A stretch of DNA of 38,668 bases from Thermoleophilia bacterium (GCA_017882605.1 JADGPE010000013.1:1-38668); one strand, 5' to 3'. Positions 14,995 to 21,720 are shown, counted from the first letter of the stretch. Made by a program: numbers and translations. Notes: a model not told the origin generated them from the sequence alone.

Positions 14995-16238
14995 TCGATC
15001 TCCGCGCAGCCCGCAACGATCCCGACGCCTACCGGACGGCGCTCGCGCGCAAGGGTGCGGCCGGGATCTTCGACGAGCTCCTGGCCGCCGACGCACGCTG
15101 GCGGGAGGTGCAGCAGCAGGTCGACGAGCTGCGCGCGCGCACCAAGCTCAAGGGGAAGCCGACGCCGGAGCAGCTCGCCGAGCTGACCACGATCAAGCAG
15201 CAGTTGCAGCCGCTCGAGGCAGAGCTGACGGAGGTGACGCAGCGGCTGCAGGATCTGCACGACCGCGTGCCGAACCCGCCGGCTGAGGACACGCCGGACG
15301 GCGACACGGAGGAGGACGCCGTCGCGGTGAAGGTCGTCGGCGATCCGCCGAGCTTCGACTTCGAGCCGCGCGACCATCTCGATCTTTCTGCGGCGCACGG
15401 CTGGATCGACGTCGAGCGCGGGGCGAAGGTATCGGGCTCGCGCTTCGTCTACCGCGTCGGTGACGTGGCGCTGCTCGAGATCGCGCTGTACCGCTGGGCG
15501 CTCGCGCGCATTGCGCAGAAGGGCCACACGCCGATGCTGCCGCCGGTGCTCGTGCGCGACGAGGCGATGTACGGCACGGGGTTCTTTCCGTCGGACAAGG
15601 GCGACTTCTACGAGGTGCCGGAGGACGGTCTCTATCTCGCGGGCACGTCGGAGGTCCCGCTGGCCGCCTTCCACGGCGGCGAGGAGCTCGAGGGGCTGCC
15701 GCTTCGCTACGTCGCCTTCTCGACGTGCTTCCGCCGGGAGGCGGGCGCCGCGGGCAAGGACACCCGCGGGATGTTCCGCGTGCATCAGTTCGACAAGGTC
15801 GAGATGTTCGTCTTCTGCGCGCCCGAGGGCTCGCGAGACGAGCACGAGCGTTTGCTCGGCATCGAGGAGGAGCTCGTGCAGGAGCTCGGCCTGCCCTATC
15901 GCGTGCTGAACATCGCCGCCGGTGATCTGGGAGCCTCGGCCGCGAAGAAGTACGACATCGAGGCGTGGTTCCCGGGGCAGGCGCGCTACCGCGAGATCAC
16001 CTCGACGTCGAACACGACCGACTACCAGTCGCGCCGCCTGAAGATCAGCCACCGTCGTCAGGACGGGAAGCCCGCGCCCGTGCATACGCTGAACGGCACC
16101 GCGGTGACGGCGCGCGCCATGATCGCCGTGCTGGAGAACTTCCAGGAATCCGACGGGTCGGTCAGCGTGCCGGAGCCGCTGACAGAGTTCGGCGCCCCGG
16201 CACGTCTCGGCGCCGAGCGGGTAGCTCCAGTTCGGTAG
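14991..16238 (+). CDS. serS: Seryl-tRNA synthetase
   Basis: A 415-aa class II aminoacyl-tRNA synthetase that charges tRNA-Ser. The N-terminal helical coiled-coil arm spans about residues 25-100. The catalytic domain has TSEVPLAAFH, motif 2 at TCFRREAGAAGKDTRGMFRVHQF and motif 3 at HTLNGTAVTARAMIAVLENFQ. EITSTSNTTDYQSRRL near residue 345 binds serine and ATP. It overlaps the HAD gene (ATGA), so the two are coupled. Forty-nine bp downstream of its stop lies tRNA-Ser(TGA), one of its substrates. Length is close to the family norm (about 420-430). Confidence 0.97.
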   Translation: MIDLRAARNDPDAYRTALARKGAAGIFDELLAADARWREVQQQVDELRARTKLKGKPTPEQLAELTTIKQQLQPLEAELTEVTQRLQDLHDRVPNPPAEDTPDGDTEEDAVAVKVVGDPPSFDFEPRDHLDLSAAHGWIDVERGAKVSGSRFVYRVGDVALLEIALYRWALARIAQKGHTPMLPPVLVRDEAMYGTGFFPSDKGDFYEVPEDGLYLAGTSEVPLAAFHGGEELEGLPLRYVAFSTCFRREAGAAGKDTRGMFRVHQFDKVEMFVFCAPEGSRDEHERLLGIEEELVQELGLPYRVLNIAAGDLGASAAKKYDIEAWFPGQARYREITSTSNTTDYQSRRLKISHRRQDGKPAPVHTLNGTAVTARAMIAVLENFQESDGSVSVPEPLTEFGAPARLGAERVAPVR

Positions 16239-16287
16239 TGAGTACGCCGGCCCGGAGCCGTCTTCGTTCGGCTTGAATACACGCGCG

Positions 16288-16374
16288 GGCGGGGTGCCGG
16301 AGCGGTCGAACGGGGCGGTCTTGAAAACCGCTGACGGGGCAACTCGTTCGTGGGTTCGAATCCCACCCCCGCCG
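16288..16374 (+). tRNA. tRNA-Ser, anticodon TGA
   Basis: An 87-nt type II tRNA. The acceptor is GGCGGGG/CCCCGCC with discriminator G. The anticodon stem GCGGT/ACCGC encloses CTTGAAA (anticodon TGA, codon UCA), followed by a long variable arm and T-arm GTGGG TTCGAAT CCCAC. The 3' half from the anticodon loop onward is duplicated at 17741-17797, marking it as the integration site of the adjacent island. No CCA is encoded. Confidence 0.96.
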
Positions 16375-16376
16375 CT
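16320..16376 (+). repeat. att repeat, tRNA-side copy (attL)
   Basis: 57 nt from the anticodon loop (CTTGAAA) to just past the tRNA 3' end. It matches 17741-17797 with two differences, T/C and G/A, both in or next to the T-arm. Confidence 0.85.
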
Positions 16377-16850
16377 CAACCATGCGTCTTGCGACTTCGG
16401 CGTGTCGGTCGCGTGCCTGACGAACGTGTACTCAAGGCGCAGGAATGCACCCGCCGGACCGGCCAGGAACACTGACCGCCAACGCAGTCCGGCAGCCTCG
16501 CCGTGCCGAAGCCTGGTCGCCATGTGGAACACGAACACCGGCGCGTCACGATCAGGTCGTCGCGCTCCCGATCCGTCTCCGCCTCCGCGATCAGCTTGGC
16601 GAACGCACGCTCGATCGACGCCACCTCGTCGGGCCCGAAGATGCGCCACTGCTACCGCTGCTCCCTTGGCCGGTCAACCAGCGGATCGGGTTCGACCCGA
16701 TCAAGCCGCGCCGGAGAGCGGCCCGCAGGATCAGCAAGAGCACGCCGACCGGGCGTCTGCTCGGCACGGCCACGCACCGGCGAGGAGGCCGTGGCGCACG
16801 TCATCTGCCGCCTCCGTGCAACGCTCCGCGAACTCCCTCTCCATCCGCTC
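16377..16850 (-). pseudogene. Truncated, frameshifted tyrosine recombinase (integrase)
   Basis: Three minus-strand frames, read in order, give pieces of one phage-type integrase. First is GVLLLILRAALRRGLIGSNPIRWL (about 16773-16675), the end of the core-binding domain. Next comes QWRIFGPDEVASIERAFAKLIAEAE in a second frame, just after an in-frame TAG (16652-16654). Then in a third frame ATRLRHGEAAGLRW, the catalytic-domain motif with the first active-site Arg, runs on to TFVRHATDTPKSQDA and stops where the tRNA begins. The HxxR box and nucleophilic Tyr are missing. At least two frameshifts, one nonsense codon and a 3' deletion make it non-functional. A faint N-terminal piece (MEREFAERCTEAADD) lies at about 16790-16848. 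Confidence 0.75.
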
Positions 16851-16899
16851 CCCGGGCCAACTGGACGCCTAGGTCAGGGTGGGTTAGGTTCGCTGCATA

Positions 16900-17640
16900 G
16901 TGCTCAGCACCGTGAAGAGACTTGTCGTGAAGACCCCCCTGGCACCCTTTCGGCGCTTTCGCAGAGCCCTCCGCATTCGCCCTCGCTCAGACCTTGTGCG
17001 CCTCGGCAGCGCGTACGGCGGTTGGACTGTTCCTGCCGACCTGGTGGAGCCCTCTTGGGTCTGTTACTCGGTCGGTGTCGGCGACGACATTACCTTCGAC
17101 ATCGCGCTAATTGAGCAGTTCGGTTGCGAGATCGAAGCGTTTGATCCGACGCCGAGTTCCGTCGAATACGTTCAGCGCGCCGCAGCCCACGAACCTCGTT
17201 TCCGCTTTTACCCGTGGGGCGTTTGGATTTGCGACGATCCGGCGGTGCGCTTTTACGCACCGCCCTATTCTGACACCAACTTCTCGGCCGTGAATCTGCA
17301 CCGCACGGATGAGTTTTTCGACGCGCCATGCCGGGCGCTTCTGTCGATCATGGAGGAGCTTGGCCATGATCGGATTGATCTTCTGAAGCTGGACATTGAG
17401 GGGGCGGAGTACGAAGTTCTCGACTCCCTTATTGATGGGCCGATTCGCCCGGAAGTGCTCTGCGTCGAGTTTCACAAGAGATCGAGTGGGATTAGGTCAA
17501 TGGTGCAAGCGGCGAATCGAACACAGGCTGCCGGCTACGAAGCTGTAGCCGCCGAAGGCTACGACGTAACCTTCGTCCGCAGGGCCGGACAAGCCAGTCA
17601 GACGCAACCCCATTCTGCTCCACTCGACCGAGGGTTGTGA
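16900..17640 (+). CDS. FkbM-family SAM-dependent methyltransferase
   Basis: A 246-aa methyltransferase of the FkbM type, which usually O-methylates sugars, polyketides or other secondary products. The SAM-binding strand is VCYSVGVGDDITFDIAL (about residues 54-70), followed by EIEAFDPTPSS. The family signature DLLKLDIEGAEYEVLDSL lies near 160-177 and VLCVEFHKR near 187. The N-terminal 40 residues are basic. The GTG start has TAGGTT 9 nt before it. It is the only intact gene of the tRNA-Ser island and its base composition differs from both flanks. FkbM genes are common cargo of glycan or exopolysaccharide loci, but no such genes are near. Confidence 0.88.
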   Translation: MLSTVKRLVVKTPLAPFRRFRRALRIRPRSDLVRLGSAYGGWTVPADLVEPSWVCYSVGVGDDITFDIALIEQFGCEIEAFDPTPSSVEYVQRAAAHEPRFRFYPWGVWICDDPAVRFYAPPYSDTNFSAVNLHRTDEFFDAPCRALLSIMEELGHDRIDLLKLDIEGAEYEVLDSLIDGPIRPEVLCVEFHKRSSGIRSMVQAANRTQAAGYEAVAAEGYDVTFVRRAGQASQTQPHSAPLDRGL

Positions 17641-17686
17641 AACGTCGAATCAGACTTCGTACCGACCTCAGCGCACCTCAGGGGGT

Positions 17687-17712
17687 GGGAGCGACCCCTA
17701 AAGGCCGCTCCC
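17687..17712 (+). terminator. Possible hairpin terminator after the FkbM gene
   Basis: GGGAGCG at 17687-17693 pairs with CGCTCCC at 17706-17712 around a 12-nt loop, 46 nt after the stop codon. No T-tract follows, so the role is uncertain. Confidence 0.35.
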
Positions 17713-17740
17713 GGAGCCAAACGGCCCGCGCCTTCGCGAA

Positions 17741-17797
17741 CTTGAAAACCGCTGACGGGGCAACTCGTCCGTGGGTTCAAATCCCACCCCCGCCGCT
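17741..17797 (+). repeat. att repeat, distal copy (attR, partial tRNA-Ser)
   Basis: A 57-nt copy of the tRNA-Ser(TGA) 3' half, 55/57 identical. The upstream half does not form a D-arm or acceptor 5' strand, so this is not a second tRNA gene. Confidence 0.85.
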
Positions 17798-17804
17798 GAG
17801 TTCG

Positions 17805-17838
17805 AGCCGAAACCCCGCAGCGCTGCGGGGTTTCGGCT
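17805..17838. terminator. Perfect 34-bp palindrome, probable bidirectional terminator
   Basis: Positions 17805-17821 (AGCCGAAACCCCGCAGC) are the exact complement of 17822-17838, giving a very strong hairpin ending in TTTCGGCTTT. It sits between the att repeat and the stop of the convergent binding-protein gene. It was probably the native terminator of tRNA-Ser(TGA) before the island inserted. Confidence 0.75.
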
Positions 17839-17862
17839 TTCGAGTTCTCGTTTGCGTGCGTG

Positions 17863-19005
17863 CTAGCCGGTGAGAGCCGGTGTCTTGACGAGTCCCTCCT
17901 GCGGATCGATGGCGCCGAGGTCCTCGACGATCTCGAAGCGGCCGCTTCGAGCTTGGGCGATGTACATGTTCAGGCGCAGGTGGTGCTGGCCGGGCGCCAT
18001 TGCTGCCGGCCCGCCCGGGCTCTCGTCGATCCGTGCGTGGTCGAGGGCGGCGATCACGTCCTCCTGTGTGAGCGAGCCGGCCTCCGTGACCGCGGCGGCC
18101 CACAGCCGGAGGCCTCGGTAGAGGCCCGAGCACGCGCTGCCGCCTGTGAACTTGGCGTCGCCGGGATAGAGCGTGTCGTACTGCTCGAGCAGCTGGCGGC
18201 TGAACGGGTCGGGGACAGCCTGGTAGTAGTCGAGGCAGCCGTAGAGGCCCTCGACGTGGACGGCCGGCACCATGTTCAGGAAGTTCTCGTCGAAGTACGT
18301 GCAGACGAGCTGTCCGCCGCGTCGCGTGAAGCCGGACTCGTACAGCTCGGCGAAGAACGGCGTCAGCCCGGGCGGGACGATCGTGTTGAACACGGCGTCG
18401 GCGCCGCTCGCCGTGATCTTCTCGACGGTCTCGCGGTAGTCGGTGTGGTCGAGCGGGAAGTACTCCTCGCCGACGATCGAGCCGCCGTTGGCCGCAACGA
18501 CCTCTTTGACGCGCCCGTTCAGCACGTGCGGCCAGATGTAGTCGGCCGACGGCAGATAGAACGTCTTCGCGCCGGTCTCCCGCATCAGCCATGGAATCAA
18601 CGGATCGACCTGCTGCGCCGGCACCGGCCCTGTGCAGAAGATCAACGGGTCCGACTCCTGTCCCTCGTACTGCTCGGGGTAGATGTAGAGCGTCTCACCC
18701 TCGACGACGACCGGACCTTTGATCGCCTGTCTCGTCGAGCTGTAGATGCCGCCGAAGACGACGTCGACCTGATCACGCCCGACGAGCTTCGCCGCCTTGG
18801 CAGCGGCCACGGCGTCGTCGGTCGCGCTGTCCTCGAGCACGAGGACAACAGGCCGCCCGAGCAGGCCTCCATCGGCGTTGAGCTCGTCGATCACCATCCG
18901 GGCCACGTTTGCGTTCGCGAGCCCGACGAACGACAGCGGACCCGTCTGATCGGCGATCACTCCGACCTTGATCGGAGCGACTGCGTCTTGGGTTGACTCC
19001 GCCAT
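17863..19005 (-). CDS. Type I periplasmic-binding-fold protein (amide/urea receptor-like)
   Basis: A 380-aa receptor of the branched-chain amino acid/amide/urea group (UrtA, FmdD, AmiC). KVGVIADQTGPLSFVG begins the first lobe. FGGIYSSTRQAI and FYLPSADYIWPHVLNGRVKEVV match the UrtA/AmiC ligand site region, and the C-terminal lobe carries SACSGLYRGLRLWAAAVTEAG. It starts MAESTQDAVAPIKVGV with AGGAGGAGTC just before the ATG and has no signal peptide. No ABC permease or ATPase gene is adjacent. It may therefore act in the cytoplasm, as the amidase regulator AmiC does, or be an orphan subunit; this is inference. Confidence 0.88.
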   Translation of the reverse strand: MAESTQDAVAPIKVGVIADQTGPLSFVGLANANVARMVIDELNADGGLLGRPVVLVLEDSATDDAVAAAKAAKLVGRDQVDVVFGGIYSSTRQAIKGPVVVEGETLYIYPEQYEGQESDPLIFCTGPVPAQQVDPLIPWLMRETGAKTFYLPSADYIWPHVLNGRVKEVVAANGGSIVGEEYFPLDHTDYRETVEKITASGADAVFNTIVPPGLTPFFAELYESGFTRRGGQLVCTYFDENFLNMVPAVHVEGLYGCLDYYQAVPDPFSRQLLEQYDTLYPGDAKFTGGSACSGLYRGLRLWAAAVTEAGSLTQEDVIAALDHARIDESPGGPAAMAPGQHHLRLNMYIAQARSGRFEIVEDLGAIDPQEGLVKTPALTG

Positions 19006-19261
19006 GACTCCTCCTTGGTGCGTCGCCGAACGCCCGGCGGCCGGCCGGCAACGCCTGTTGTGTGCATCGACCCTGCAACAACCGCATCCGCCCGCATATA
19101 GGGCGAATGACCTATCCGGCGACCGCCGACCCTGGGTGCGAAGCCCAGCGCTGGACGATGCTGTGGACTTCCAGGTATTGGATCGCCGGCGGGCCTTCTC
19201 CGAAGCCTGCCTCCGTGCGGGCGGCGGCGACTTTCTCGCCCCAAGCCTCGAGAAAGCAGGT
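19006..19261. other. Intergenic region with a short inverted repeat
   Basis: No gene is supported. Inverted arms ATAGG (19098-19102) and CCTAT (19111-19115) lie around 100 nt upstream of the binding-protein gene and could be an operator. Nothing else stands out. Confidence 0.3.
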
Positions 19262-19465
19262 CTACGCGATGCCGGCGGCGGTTGGTGTTTCCCGCTCCAG
19301 GATGAGGCCGGATGTCCGCGCCTCGTCGTTCGTGAGGGAGCCGACGAGACGCCAGCCGTCTTGAGCGGCCTTGTTCAAGTCAGCCTCCACAGCCTCATTG
19401 GCCTCGCCGGCCATCGGCCTCGCGACGTAGATGACTCGATACTCCAGCACCCTCGCAGAGACCAC
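19262..19465 (-). CDS. Small DUF4177-like protein
   Basis: A 67-aa protein whose core VLEYRVIYVARP...LNKAAQDGWRLVGSL...GLILERE resembles the DUF4177 fold: a beta strand, a helix ending in the conserved DGWRLV, then a strand ending LER. DUF4177 proteins have no known function. I chose the GTG at 19465 because the domain starts three residues later and GGTGAG lies upstream. The frame stays open to 19675, which would add about 70 low-complexity Pro/Ser/Arg-rich residues that do not look like a domain. Monocistronic as far as can be seen. Confidence 0.6.
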   Translation of the reverse strand: MVSARVLEYRVIYVARPMAGEANEAVEADLNKAAQDGWRLVGSLTNDEARTSGLILERETPTAAGIA

Positions 19466-19831
19466 GGTTCGCTCACCTGCACCGGCGGACCGCAGACTCC
19501 GAGGCACGTCCGTGGTCCGTTCGTGATCCCGGAGGGGACTTGTGAGTGGGCTGGAGGAGGTCGGCATGGGCGGTTCGTGCGGCACGCTGCGCGGCTTCCC
19601 AAGATCGGCGCGTGGCTGAAGCTCGGCGATCGACGCGTCACGCATCTCGGCGCCGCTCAGCCGCAGGGTGGTCACTAGTCGAGCCGGCGCGGCGCGCCAC
19701 GATCGTGAGCTCGCCCAGCCAATCGCCGAAGACAGTCAGCAGCCGCATGCCGATGCCGGTCCTTTCCGCAGGGGGTTCCTCGTATTGTCGCGGCCGGTCG
19801 ACCCGCTGTCTCTCGCCTGATCGAGTGATTG
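19466..19831. other. Region without a convincing gene
   Basis: Frames are open on both strands, but their translations are Arg/Pro/Ser-rich without recognisable domains. It might hold the N-terminus of a longer form of the DUF4177-like gene on the minus strand. I see no repeats or RNA genes. Confidence 0.3.
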
Positions 19832-20269
19832 CTAGAAGATCCGCCAGCTCTGCCGGCTGAGGAAGAACCCGTGCTTGCTCTGGTTCGTGCAGGTGAGACC
19901 GTTGAAGCGTGACGTGCAGGACAGGCCGTCGCGCTGCCAGGTATGCCCGTAGGAAAGCACCCGTGATCGAGGGTCGATCGCGGTGTCGCCGTGGCAGACG
20001 AGGATCGGGCGCCCCAGGCGGGACACTTCGATCGAGTCTCCGTAGTCGAGCGGGCAGCGCTTTGGCCGGTGCGGCTCGGGACGCAGACGGCTGCGGATGT
20101 CGCAGCGGACGGTCGGCTTTTCCGCGCCGGTAAGCCCCGCAGAGAAGGCGCAGCCGATGTTGCCTGTGGGTGTGCGGAAGCTGATCACGACCGAGGCGGA
20201 ACGCGCCGATGCGATCCCCGGCACCGCCGCCACGATCAGGGCAAGGACGATCGCGAGTCGCACGGACAT
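19832..20269 (-). CDS. Secreted DUF6636-like protein
   Basis: A 145-aa exported protein. A signal peptide (MSVRLAIVLALIVAAVPGIASA) leads into a small cysteine-rich domain: FRTPTGNIGCAF, VRCDI, CPLDYGDSIEV, VLSYGHTW, SCTSRFNGLTCTN and HGFFLSR. This is the pattern I associate with DUF6636, a small actinobacterial secreted domain whose conserved cysteines probably form disulfides. The function is unknown. The ATG start fits both the signal peptide and TAGATT 6 nt upstream. Confidence 0.82.
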   Translation of the reverse strand: MSVRLAIVLALIVAAVPGIASARSASVVISFRTPTGNIGCAFSAGLTGAEKPTVRCDIRSRLRPEPHRPKRCPLDYGDSIEVSRLGRPILVCHGDTAIDPRSRVLSYGHTWQRDGLSCTSRFNGLTCTNQSKHGFFLSRQSWRIF

Positions 20270-20275
20270 TCCGCG

Positions 20276-20281
20276 AATCTA
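20276..20281 (-). promoter_or_regulatory. -10 element (TAGATT), leaderless type
   Basis: On the minus strand TAGATT, CGCGGA, ATG of the secreted DUF6636-like gene. The gap is 6 nt. Confidence 0.5.
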
Positions 20282-20506
20282 CTCGAGTCACGTCCAGCAG
20301 TGAAGTCCCTGGCGCCGAGGAGCACTCGGTAGGACCGCTCTCCCCAGTCGGCCCCACCGAATGCCCCCGAGGATGGCCGCAAGTCCGCCTCAACCGTCGT
20401 CGGCCCCACCCAACACGGTCTCGCCACCCTCGCCCCACCAGACGGGCCGGGCGGCGGAAATCTTCCATCGAGCCGAACGATCCTGCGCTCCATCCGAGCC
20501 TCGGAT

Positions 20507-20512
20507 TACCGT
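20507..20512 (+). promoter_or_regulatory. -10 element (TACCGT) predicting an ATC start
   Basis: TACCGT, TGCACG, then ATC at 20519, the first codon of an in-frame signal-peptide-like sequence. The geometry matches the other leaderless genes here. Confidence 0.4.
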
Positions 20513-20518
20513 TGCACG

Positions 20519-20956
20519 ATCCGCCGCCGGGTCACACTCGCGCTTTCGGCTGTTCTGCTCGCAGCGTGCGGCGTCGCCGCCGCATCGACTCTTGCATCCG
20601 GAACGAGCCCCGCCGGCGTGACGATCACAATCACGGTTCCGGACGACGTCACGTCGACGACGGTCACGGTGCCGAGCGCCAGGACGACGACGGCGGTCAG
20701 GCCCGAAGACGTGCTGCACCTGAAGGCGGCCTACGCCGACCCTGCGCAGATCTCAGCGGTTGCCGACGTCCGAACGCGGCGGGCGCTGCAAGTAGAGCTC
20801 CGCGATCTCGACGCGTTCCTCGTCGGGCGGCCGAAGCTCCGGCCCTACCGCGCGCACCTCTGGTACGTCGCCCACCACGCGCACCCGACGGTGACGTCGA
20901 GACGGCTCGCCTCGTTGCTTTGGTGCACCGTGTGGTTCCCCCGCGACTGCGGCTGA
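20519..20956 (+). CDS. Secreted or lipid-anchored protein of unknown function, non-standard start
   Basis: From ATC at 20519 the reading is IRRRVTLALSAVLLAACG..., a clear export signal with a lipobox-like LAAC. A Thr/Val-rich stretch (VTITITVPDDVTSTTV) follows, then a helical C-terminal domain of about 85 residues ending in LLWCTVWFPRDCG. I recognise no family. No ATG, GTG or TTG exists in this frame upstream of the signal. The first standard start is the GTG at 20618, which would delete the export signal and give 112 aa. A TACCGT -10-like hexamer 6 nt before the ATC supports initiation there. A sequencing error in the first codons cannot be excluded. Confidence 0.6.
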   Translation: MRRRVTLALSAVLLAACGVAAASTLASGTSPAGVTITITVPDDVTSTTVTVPSARTTTAVRPEDVLHLKAAYADPAQISAVADVRTRRALQVELRDLDAFLVGRPKLRPYRAHLWYVAHHAHPTVTSRRLASLLWCTVWFPRDCG

Positions 20957-20965
20957 GCGCCACCG

Positions 20966-21190
20966 TCAGGTGCTTTGTTCTTCTCGCAGGAGCTGGAGGA
21001 GCGAGAGCAGGTCGTTGCTGAGATCGCGTGACGCGAGGCGCTCGATCGCCGCGATCCGCTGAGGATCCGCCGCGCCGCTGACCGCAGCGTCGATTCGGGC
21101 CCAGCCTTCGGCCTCGGGCAGCTGCGGAAAGAGCATCCGGCGAACCTGGTCGAGATCGGGGGAGTGGTCGTCGCTCTCGGCTTGGCGCAT
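20966..21190 (-). CDS. Small helical hypothetical protein
   Basis: A 74-aa acidic protein, predicted mostly helical (LDQVRRMLFPQL, AAIERLASRD, DLLSLLQLLREEQ). It has no cysteines or membrane segment and no family I recognise. The composition is coding-like and the frame is compact between neighbours. It is convergent with the preceding secreted-protein gene (9-nt gap). Confidence 0.55.
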   Translation of the reverse strand: MRQAESDDHSPDLDQVRRMLFPQLPEAEGWARIDAAVSGAADPQRIAAIERLASRDLSNDLLSLLQLLREEQST

Positions 21191-21213
21191 ACACGGACTA
21201 TCGGGGGCCGGCT

Positions 21214-21227
21214 GGGACTGTCCCCGG
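21214..21227. repeat. Second copy of GGGACTGTCCCCGG
   Basis: Identical to 6011-6024, again intergenic and again followed by a further GGGAC half-site (21238-21242). The core GGGACTGTCCC is an 11-nt palindrome. Confidence 0.45.
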
Positions 21228-21266
21228 CGCTTCGGCTGGGACGGAACTGCCGATCGTCCAGATTTG

Positions 21267-21296
21267 TTGGCACGAGCGCGTCAACTTTGGTAAGAT
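21267..21296 (+). promoter_or_regulatory. Sigma-70-type promoter (TTGGCA - 18 nt - TAAGAT)
   Basis: -35 TTGGCA at 21267-21272 and -10 TAAGAT at 21291-21296, spaced 18 nt. This is the best two-box promoter seen in the window. It points to the small-protein pair starting at 21418 and implies a leader of about 115 nt. Confidence 0.55.
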
Positions 21297-21299
21297 TTG

Positions 21300-21417
21300 C
21301 GCACATCTTGCCCCAATCCTCGGCGAGGTGATGAGCGCCAGACCCCAGCATTCGGTCGGCAGCAAGCCGCCACGTTGGTCTCGAAGACCGACATGTGTTC
21401 GCTGGAGGAGGCCGAGA
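21300..21417 (+). promoter_or_regulatory. Long 5' leader with hairpins
   Basis: The transcript leader contains CTCGGCGAG near its start, a CGGC/GCCG pairing near 21360, and GGTCT-CGA-AGACC just before the GGAGGAGG ribosome site. It is unusually long for this window, where many genes look leaderless. It matches no riboswitch class I can name. Confidence 0.3.
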
Positions 21418-21720
21418 ATGCAACAGGTTGAGCACCGCAGCGTCAGGTACGCGGCGCGCAGGCTACGGGAAGCTTCGCGCAACCCAACGAGCCTGCGCCA
21501 GGCGCGCCGCACGGCAAACCGCAAGCAGGTGACCGGAGATCTCCGCTGTGAATGTGGCGAGTCGGGCTGCCGGGCGGCGATTCCGGTTTCGGCCGAGGGG
21601 CACCGTGGAGCGCGCGACGGCTTCGTCGTCGTGCCGGGCCACCACGGCGGTGACATCGTCGTCGCCGCTGCCGATCGGTTCTTCGTCGTCGAGCTCAGGC
21701 CGATCGGGGTGGCGTCGTGA
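21418..21720 (+). CDS. Small CxC-motif protein of unknown function
   Basis: A 100-aa protein. The N-terminal 45 residues are basic and helical (RSVRYAARRLREASR). The second half holds a small domain with clustered cysteines, RCECGESGC, then FVVVPGHHGGDIVVAAADRFFVVE. I associate this arrangement (CxCxxxxC plus F-V-V-PGH...VV) with small uncharacterised actinobacterial proteins that may bind a metal. The ATG at 21418 is chosen because GGAGGAGG lies just upstream; an earlier in-frame start at 21328 would add 30 Arg/Pro-rich residues. It overlaps the next gene by 4 nt. Confidence 0.65.
   Translation: MQQVEHRSVRYAARRLREASRNPTSLRQARRTANRKQVTGDLRCECGESGCRAAIPVSAEGHRGARDGFVVVPGHHGGDIVVAAADRFFVVELRPIGVAS

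Larger units (their letters stand above)
16320..17797. mobile_element. Decayed mini genomic island integrated in tRNA-Ser(TGA)
   Basis: The segment between two direct copies of the tRNA-Ser 3' half (16320-16376 and 17741-17797, 55 of 57 identical) is about 1.4 kb. It contains a broken tyrosine-recombinase gene abutting the tRNA and one intact gene, an FkbM-type methyltransferase. The gene uses visibly more A/T-ending codons than its neighbours. The rho-independent terminator that would naturally follow the tRNA is found beyond the second copy. Together these are the classic marks of an element inserted by site-specific recombination at the anticodon loop/T-arm of a tRNA gene, later reduced by deletion. 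Confidence 0.85.

Noticed and set aside
16381-16900. Plus-strand coding regions between tRNA-Ser and the FkbM gene
   Set aside because: Plus-strand frames give Arg/Pro/Ser-rich nonsense, whereas minus-strand frames give recognisable integrase pieces.
17741-17797. A second complete tRNA-Ser gene
   Set aside because: Only the 3' half is present. The sequence upstream of the anticodon loop cannot form the acceptor or D-arm.
19638-19850. A short minus-strand protein beginning MRLLTVFGDWLGELTIV
   Set aside because: About 36 codons with no Shine-Dalgarno sequence or TANNNT element, and it runs into Arg/Ser-rich sequence. Support is too weak to list as a gene.
21300-21417. A known riboswitch before the small CxC gene
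   Set aside because: I could not match conserved core bases of cobalamin, TPP, SAM, c-di-GMP, c-di-AMP or ykoK-type classes. It is listed only as a structured leader.
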